Below the pieces are notes generated by a model. The model had not been told where the DNA came from. It ran no database searches and saw only the letters and a program-made list of their open reading frames with translations. Made by a program: the position numbers and the translations under genes. 10,103 nucleotides of DNA, from NCBI GenBank assembly GCA_031263875.1, contig JAISEX010000271.1:1-10103 (forward strand), given 5' to 3'. Below, in pieces: positions 6,024 to 10,103 of the stretch; within the stretch, counting starts at the first letter, position 1; every line of letters begins with the position of its first letter. This DNA comes from Eubacteriales Family XIII. Incertae Sedis bacterium. GTDB lineage: Bacteria > Bacillota > Clostridia > Peptostreptococcales > Anaerovoracaceae.

Positions 6024-7394
6024 TTATAGCGCGAAGCCGGTCACCAGATAGAGGACCGCGGTCAGCGCAAAGGCGAAAATGCTGTACGGCAATCCGCCCA
6101 GAGCCACGCGCAGCGGCGGCCTTTGCACGGCCTGCGAGCACATAAGGATCTGCTCCGCGAAGAAGCACGCGGTGCCGCCGAAGACGGAACCGGAAACGAA
6201 GGCTCCCACGGTCAGGTAGGCGCAGACGCCGAATTGCAGGGCAAGCGGTATGGAAACGGGCGCGATCAGCAGCATGACGGCCCAGTAATCCACGCCGAGG
6301 AAGGCGATGACCCCCACGGTGACGAAAGTGAGCACGGGTATGGCGCCGCCCGAAAGCACGGGCGAGATCATCTCGATCACGTATTCGCTGAAGCCGATCG
6401 CGTTGAGGCCGCGGACGAACACGAAGGTCATCAGGACGATGATCAGGATGTAGACCATGTCGTTGACACCGGAGAAGAAGTGTTCGAAATACTTCGTGAC
6501 GCTCATTTTCTTTCGCGGGATATAGAGCGCGAACGCGGCGGCCAGGCCGATTATCACGGACAGGACCAAATCGCTGGTCGCGAGCATAACTCCCACCAAA
6601 AGCACCACGGGCAGGGCGAAATCCAGCAGTTTCGCGTCCTCGGGCTTTCCTTCAAAGATATCCTCCGCTTCCTCCATGCTCGCCGCTTCCGAATCGCTCA
6701 GGCTGTAGCTGCCCTCTTTGAGCTCCCGGTAATAGCGCTTGAAGGGGCCGACCCGCGGCAGTACTCCCACCGCGAGGAGCAGCGAAACGAGGATGATTAT
6801 CATCGGATAGAACATGAAGGGAATGACTTTGATGTATTCCGAGAGCATGCCGGCATCCGCGCCGGAAATGCCGGAATCCTGCATGACCCCGAAGACGAAT
6901 ACCGCGAACGCGGTCAGCGGCACCATGGCGCAGACGGGCGTCCCGGTGCAGCATACGGCGAACCCGAGCTGCTCGCGCGGCACCTTATACTTATCCGTTA
7001 TTTCCCGGACCGTCGGGCCGATGCCCAGATTGTTGATGTAATCGTCGATAAAGAGCACCATGCCGAGTATCCACGTGAATACCAGGCTGCTCCGTTCCGA
7101 TTTTATATAACGCGTCGCAAACGCCTTGAACGCGCTGATGCCGCCCGATGCCATCAGGACGTTGATCAGCGCCCCGAAAAGCGTCAGCATCAGCAGTATC
7201 CACGGGTAGGTGCCTTCGGCGAAAACCTCGTACACGCTGTCCGTGAAGCCTGTGATAAAATGAATGCCGTCGTTCAGAATGTAGACGAGCATGGTCGAAA
7301 TGAGAATGGATTCAAAGACCTTGTTGGTGATAATGACGAGAAGCAACATGATTAAAAGAGGAACTACGGTTAAAAATCCATATGTTTCTAGCAT
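6024..7394 (-). CDS. NhaC-family secondary transporter (Na+/H+ antiporter superfamily)
   Basis: A 456-residue, very hydrophobic protein with roughly ten to twelve predicted membrane segments. It has the NhaC-family hallmark FIDDY (115-119) followed by NNLGIGPTVREITDKYKVPRE (121-141), and a polar cytoplasmic-type loop with many acidic residues in the middle (about 225-260). The start is ATG 7394-7392, because AAAGGAAAT lies just upstream and the protein begins M-L-E-T-Y-G-F at the first membrane helix. An earlier in-frame ATG at 7580 would add a hydrophilic stretch overlapping aguA and is unlikely. The family includes Na+/H+ antiporters, the malate/lactate exchanger MleN and amino-acid transporters. 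Lying 91 bases downstream of aguA on the same strand, it may import agmatine or exchange it for a product. That substrate is inferred only from position. Confidence 0.88.
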   Translation of the reverse strand: MLETYGFLTVVPLLIMLLLVIITNKVFESILISTMLVYILNDGIHFITGFTDSVYEVFAEGTYPWILLMLTLFGALINVLMASGGISAFKAFATRYIKSERSSLVFTWILGMVLFIDDYINNLGIGPTVREITDKYKVPREQLGFAVCCTGTPVCAMVPLTAFAVFVFGVMQDSGISGADAGMLSEYIKVIPFMFYPMIIILVSLLLAVGVLPRVGPFKRYYRELKEGSYSLSDSEAASMEEAEDIFEGKPEDAKLLDFALPVVLLVGVMLATSDLVLSVIIGLAAAFALYIPRKKMSVTKYFEHFFSGVNDMVYILIIVLMTFVFVRGLNAIGFSEYVIEMISPVLSGGAIPVLTFVTVGVIAFLGVDYWAVMLLIAPVSIPLALQFGVCAYLTVGAFVSGSVFGGTACFFAEQILMCSQAVQRPPLRVALGGLPYSIFAFALTAVLYLVTGFAL

Positions 7395-7453
7395 CGTGCC
7401 ATTTCCTTTCTTCGTATACGCGGGAAGACCGCGAGCGGGTATATAATTCGCGG

Positions 7454-7475
7454 CGCGGCGGCGCGGGCCGCCGCG
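7454..7475 (-). other. GC-rich hairpin between aguA and the transporter gene
   Basis: CGCGGCGG (7454-7461) and CCGCCGCG (7468-7475) are perfect 8-bp arms around a 6-base loop. On the minus strand no T run follows (AATTATATACC comes next), so it is a poor terminator. It could set the aguA/transporter mRNA ratio by stabilising the upstream part or by partial termination. Confidence 0.45.
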
Positions 7476-7485
7476 GATTGCCACA

Positions 7486-8589
7486 CTACCGGGCGCTGCG
7501 TCCGGGCTGCTGCTGCGTAATGCAGTGGATGTTGCCGCCGCCATACGCCACTTCCCGGGTCGGTACGCCGACAACATCATAGTCCGGGAACATCGCCTTG
7601 ATCTGCGTCAGCGCGAGCGCGTCGTGCTCGTCCTCGTACTGCGGAACGATGACGGCCCCGTTCGTGATGAGGAAATTCATGTAGGACGCGATGCAGAGGT
7701 CGCCGGCCGTCCGCGGCGCGGTGCCCTCTATTTCATCTATGGCAAAACCTGCGCCAAGCGTTACGGGAACCTTCGTCGTCGTCAGTTTGTGGACTTTGAG
7801 CGTTCTTCCTTTCGCGTCCGTGGCGCGGCTCAGCGTTTCGTAACTCTTGCGGGCGACTTCGTGAAACGGGTCGGCTTCGTCGTCCGTCCATATGCACGCC
7901 ACCTCGCCGGGGCGCACGAAACAGGCCACGTCGTCGATATGGCCGTTGGTTTCCTCCGGGTCGATGCCGTCCGTCAGCCAGATGACCTTATCGATGCTCA
8001 GATACTCCGCGAGCTTTTCTTCGATGTGCGATCTCGTCATGCCCGGATTGCGGCCGGGACTGAGCAGGCACATCTCCGTCGTCAGCAGCGTCCCTTCCCC
8101 GTCCACATGGATGCTGCCGCCCTCAAGCACAAAGCCCGGCGTTTCGTAATAATCCGTGCGCTCGAGCTCCGCGATCTTCTTTGCGATCAGATTATCGCTG
8201 TCCCACGGGAAATAAAGCCCGTCGTAGAGCCCGCCCCACGCGTTGAACTCCCAGCAGACCGCGCGCGTTTCCCCCTCGCCGTTTATAACGAAGGTGGGGC
8301 CGCAGTCCCTGACCCACGCGTCGTTGCTGGACATTTCCACGATCCTGATTTCGCGCGGCAGCCGGGCGCGCGCATTCTCGTACTGGCCCGCGGAAACGAG
8401 CATCGTGACGGGCGTGTAACGCGCGATCGCCTTCGCGACATCGGCATAAGCCCGCTGCGCCGGTTTCCCGCCGTCCCGCCAGTTATCGGGTCGCTCCGGC
8501 CAGATCATAAAGACCTGCTCCTGCGGCTCAAACTCGGCCGGCATACGGAATCCGTCGGCTCTCGGTGTGGTTGCTAAATTTCTGCTCAT
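7486..8589 (-). CDS. aguA: Agmatine deiminase
   Basis: A 367-residue member of the guanidino-group-modifying (pentein) superfamily, porphyromonas-type PAD/agmatine deiminase branch. It hydrolyses agmatine to N-carbamoylputrescine and ammonia in the cytoplasm. Catalytic features seen are the NDAWVRDCGP segment (89-98), EGG (156-158), NGHIDD (215-220) with H217, and the nucleophile C356 in GGGNIHC (350-356). Length is normal. The start is ATG 8589-8587, with AGGGAGGG (8604-8597) 7 bases upstream. It is the first gene of a likely two-gene unit with the NhaC-type transporter. Neither carbamoylputrescine amidase nor putrescine carbamoyltransferase is in the window, so the next step must be encoded elsewhere or the product exported. 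A different guanidino substrate, such as peptidylarginine, is less likely given the conserved agmatine-deiminase pattern. Confidence 0.93.
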   Translation of the reverse strand: MSRNLATTPRADGFRMPAEFEPQEQVFMIWPERPDNWRDGGKPAQRAYADVAKAIARYTPVTMLVSAGQYENARARLPREIRIVEMSSNDAWVRDCGPTFVINGEGETRAVCWEFNAWGGLYDGLYFPWDSDNLIAKKIAELERTDYYETPGFVLEGGSIHVDGEGTLLTTEMCLLSPGRNPGMTRSHIEEKLAEYLSIDKVIWLTDGIDPEETNGHIDDVACFVRPGEVACIWTDDEADPFHEVARKSYETLSRATDAKGRTLKVHKLTTTKVPVTLGAGFAIDEIEGTAPRTAGDLCIASYMNFLITNGAVIVPQYEDEHDALALTQIKAMFPDYDVVGVPTREVAYGGGNIHCITQQQPGRSAR

Positions 8590-8700
8590 AGCGCATCCCT
8601 CCCTGAATCGCGGCGCGGTAACGGCCGGCGCCGGCTCTGCGGTGTGATTTCAGCTTCATCTTATACTCGGACAAACAAACCGGCAAGAAGTATTTTTCGC

Positions 8701-8738
8701 GCTTTTATAATTTAAAAGCAGTATATCGGCAATATACT
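8701..8738. promoter_or_regulatory. Two abutting 19-bp dyads, candidate operators of aguA
   Basis: GCTTTTA-N5-TAAAAGC (8701-8719) and AGTATAT-N5-ATATACT (8720-8738) are both perfect 7-5-7 inverted repeats and touch with no gap. The first covers the predicted -10 box of aguA and the second covers its -35 box. Different arm sequences with identical geometry suggest two related or composite operators, though AT-rich sequence gives such dyads more often by chance. Confidence 0.45.
8704..8732 (-). promoter_or_regulatory. aguA: Sigma70-type promoter for aguA
   Basis: On the minus strand TTGCCG (8732-8727) and TATAAA (8709-8704) are exactly 17 bases apart. Transcription would start near 8697, giving a leader of about 107 bases before the aguA ATG. 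The leader contains a GC-rich part (8600-8640) without a recognised riboswitch. Confidence 0.5.
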
Positions 8739-8797
8739 CCTTTGTGCGTAGATGGTCGCGTTACGCGCGATAATTTCCGGGATTTTCGTGAAATACA

Positions 8798-8826
8798 CTG
8801 ACAAAAAATAATTTCCATGAGATAAT
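8798..8826 (+). promoter_or_regulatory. Sigma70-type promoter for the DUF4180 gene
   Basis: CTGACA (8798-8803) and GATAAT (8821-8826) are 17 bases apart, each with one mismatch to consensus. The start would be near 8833, leaving a leader of about 110 bases. I see nothing else recognisable in the divergent interval 8590-8942 beyond this, the aguA promoter and its dyads. Confidence 0.45.
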
Positions 8827-8942
8827 CATTATAATTAGACGAATAAAATGAATACGGGTAAATTCAATTTTCAATCCGCGAAAAAATACTGCAAAGGCGG
8901 GCGGTACGTTAATTGTTTTAATATAGACGACAGGAGCGAATT

Positions 8943-9287
8943 ATGGAGATAAAAGATCACGGAAATGGAATAATTGAATTTATCTCGGACGGCGTAATGG
9001 TAAATGAAACAAGTGATTGGACGGAATTGTTTAGCGTCATCGGCCAAACGACGGCAATAATAAAAAAAGAAAATTTAAACAACAGCTTTTATGATCTTAA
9101 AACGGGTTTTGCGGGAGAATTAATGCAAAAAATGTCGAATTACTCAAAACGACTCGCAGTAATCGGGGATTTTTCGCAAACAAAAAGTGAGGCGCTCCGA
9201 GATTTTATGTATGAAAGCAATAGATGGAAGCGAGTTATTTTTGTGAATACGGTTGAGGACGCATTGAACATATTTAAGAAAGAATAA
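8943..9287 (+). CDS. DUF4180 domain protein
   Basis: A 114-residue protein that matches the DUF4180 family along its whole length. Characteristic segments are FYDLKTGFAGELMQKMSNY (49-67), LAVIGDFS (71-78) and ALRDFMYESN (84-93). The domain is a compact alpha/beta fold of unknown function, often encoded singly in Bacillota. There is no signal peptide or membrane segment. The start is supported by AGGAG (8932-8936) six bases upstream. Codon use is AT-rich (AAA, GAA, ATA, TTT frequent), unlike the aguA and M24 genes, suggesting acquisition from another source. It precedes the Nudix gene by 217 bases, and that gene has its own promoter. Family assignment rests on remembered family motifs; function is unknown. 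Confidence 0.85.
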   Translation: MEIKDHGNGIIEFISDGVMVNETSDWTELFSVIGQTTAIIKKENLNNSFYDLKTGFAGELMQKMSNYSKRLAVIGDFSQTKSEALRDFMYESNRWKRVIFVNTVEDALNIFKKE

Positions 9288-9453
9288 AAAAGAGAAGACG
9301 CATGTCCGACGTCTCTGAAGGACGCTTCGTAACGATTTCTTGCGCATAACAGAACTGTTTGTGCTTTGCCGCGAAATGTCGTAAGCCGCCGGAACATGAG
9401 GCGCAATAGGGGCTAGAATTTTGTGAGGTAATACGAAATTCGGCCAATGATAC

Positions 9454-9480
9454 TTGATAAAAGATGGATGAATATATAAT
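9454..9480 (+). promoter_or_regulatory. Sigma70-type promoter for the Nudix gene
   Basis: TTGATA (9454-9459) and a perfect TATAAT (9475-9480) are separated by 15 bases, slightly short. The start would fall near 9487, only a few bases before the ribosome binding site AAGGGGA (9491-9497). This suggests the Nudix gene is transcribed separately from the DUF4180 gene. Between 9288 and 9450 I see only a weak AGACG/CGTCT hairpin without a T run. Confidence 0.45.
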
Positions 9481-9504
9481 CTATTGGCGCAAGGGGAAAC
9501 AACA

Positions 9505-10026
9505 ATGTTCAAAGAAACGATTTATAGAAAAGACAAAAAATCATTGGATTTAAAGAGCCCCAATATAATTTTCAGAAACGCAGTCAGAGCCGTAATAATA
9601 AAGGAAAATAAAATATTAATGGCACATTTGGAGAAAACCAATGAATATAAATTTCCCGGAGGAGGGAAAGAAGAAAATGAAACAAGAGATGCGGCAATAG
9701 GAAGGGAAGTTTTAGAGGAAGTGGGGTATGAGGTTGAACGAATAAAAGAAAAAATTGGTAAAATAAGAGAATACGATACGGCAGAAGAAGGCGGGGATCA
9801 TATTTTTAAAATGGTTTCCGAATATTATCTGGTAGAAGTAAACAAAATGCCGCAAAAACAAAAGCTGGAAGATTACGAAAAAGAATTATTGTTTAAGCCT
9901 TGCTGGATAGAAATAGAAACAGCATATGAAACAAACATGGAAAGAATAAAAAACAAAGATGAAACGACACCGGGAATAAGAAGGGAAACAAAAGTGTTGG
10001 AAATAATAAAGGAAATATATAAATAA
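9505..10026 (+). CDS. Nudix hydrolase
   Basis: A 173-residue protein with a perfect Nudix box, G-x5-E-x7-R-E-V-x-E-E-x-G-Y, at residues 53-75 (metal-binding glutamates in REVLEE, 67-72). Such enzymes hydrolyse nucleoside diphosphates linked to another group, with Mg2+ or Mn2+. The substrate cannot be read from the box. The N-terminal part (about 1-25) and a lysine/glutamate-rich C-terminal helix (about 145-173) flank the core. The start is ATG 9505, with AAGGGGA seven bases upstream; an earlier in-frame TTG at 9484 lacks a ribosome binding site. Codon use is strongly AT-biased, with many ATA and AAA codons, unlike most of the window. With the DUF4180 gene it forms an AT-rich islet. Confidence 0.9.
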   Translation: MFKETIYRKDKKSLDLKSPNIIFRNAVRAVIIKENKILMAHLEKTNEYKFPGGGKEENETRDAAIGREVLEEVGYEVERIKEKIGKIREYDTAEEGGDHIFKMVSEYYLVEVNKMPQKQKLEDYEKELLFKPCWIEIETAYETNMERIKNKDETTPGIRRETKVLEIIKEIYK

Positions 10027-10033
10027 AAGAACG

Positions 10034-10060
10034 GGCCCCCCCCCCCCCCCCGCGGGGGCC
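10034..10060. repeat. Homopolymer of 16 C within a G/C hairpin
   Basis: Sixteen consecutive C occupy 10036-10051, just after the Nudix stop codon. GGCCCCC (10034-10040) can pair with GGGGGCC (10054-10060). No T run follows, so it is not a standard terminator. The tract marks an abrupt switch from AT-rich to very GC-rich sequence. It may be a slippage-prone tract, or a sequencing or assembly artefact. Confidence 0.7.
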
Positions 10061-10103
10061 GGCAAGGGTTGTCTGGCGCGCACGCGGGGGCGCCGCAAAC
10101 CGA

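Noticed and set aside
6123..7355. 410-codon plus-strand frame across the transporter gene
   Set aside because: Its composition (His/Glu/Asp/Arg-rich) is that of the antisense of a membrane protein; the minus-strand frame has family motifs and a ribosome binding site.
7395..7580. N-terminal extension of the transporter to an ATG at 7580
   Set aside because: It would overlap aguA, adds an Arg/Ala/Pro-rich stretch unlike NhaC proteins, and the internal ATG at 7394 has a proper ribosome binding site.
7525..8577. 350-codon plus-strand frame across aguA
   Set aside because: Antisense shadow of a well-supported agmatine deiminase; no domain or start signal.
9291..9320. Terminator after the DUF4180 gene
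   Set aside because: The AGACG/CGTCT stem is only 5 bp with a 9-base loop and no T run follows.

Overview
The window looks like chromosomal DNA of a bacterium, most likely an anaerobic member of the Bacillota (Clostridia). Strong AGGAGG-type ribosome binding sites, a DUF4180 protein, an NhaC-type transporter beside an agmatine deiminase, and stand-alone lipoate salvage all fit that. No rRNA or other taxonomic marker is present, so this placement is an inference. Most of the window is GC-rich. The last ~1.4 kb before position 10030 is clearly AT-rich.

Layout, left to right. (1) At 1-103 the start of a leftward gene runs off the window. It has a good sigma70-type promoter (221-249) and a leader that can fold so as to trap its ribosome binding site. 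(2) At 671-3652 three rightward genes form a probable operon: an M24 (creatinase/aminopeptidase P fold) hydrolase with unusual active-site substitutions, an NADP-type beta-hydroxyacid dehydrogenase (GlxR/3-hydroxyisobutyrate dehydrogenase family), and a cupin protein resembling (S)-ureidoglycine aminohydrolase. Upstream, 569-585 matches the sigma54 -24/-12 promoter consensus closely, with candidate activator sites further up. (3) At 3653-4106 there is a GC-rich hairpin, a decaying 18-bp tandem repeat and promoter-like sequences. (4) At 4107-5096 is a lipoate-protein ligase. (5) At 5097-6023 is a gene-free stretch with several short repeats and a set of competing inverted repeats ending in a terminator. 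(6) At 6024-8589, on the minus strand, agmatine deiminase (aguA) comes first, followed by an NhaC-family transporter. The aguA promoter lies on two abutting 19-bp dyads. (7) At 8943-10026 two AT-rich rightward genes, DUF4180 and a Nudix hydrolase, look horizontally acquired. A run of 16 C follows the second.

How the genes may work together. The M24, dehydrogenase and cupin genes look like a small catabolic pathway: hydrolysis of an amide or C-N bond, then redox of a hydroxyacid or semialdehyde, plus a metal-dependent cupin step. The sigma54 promoter suggests induction by a substrate-sensing enhancer-binding protein. The aguA-transporter pair suggests uptake and deimination of agmatine or a related guanidino compound. 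The common theme would be nitrogen and amino-acid use, but no substrate can be read from the sequence. The main candidates for new biology are the sigma54-controlled M24/dehydrogenase/cupin operon and the riboswitch-like competing hairpins at 5443-5569.
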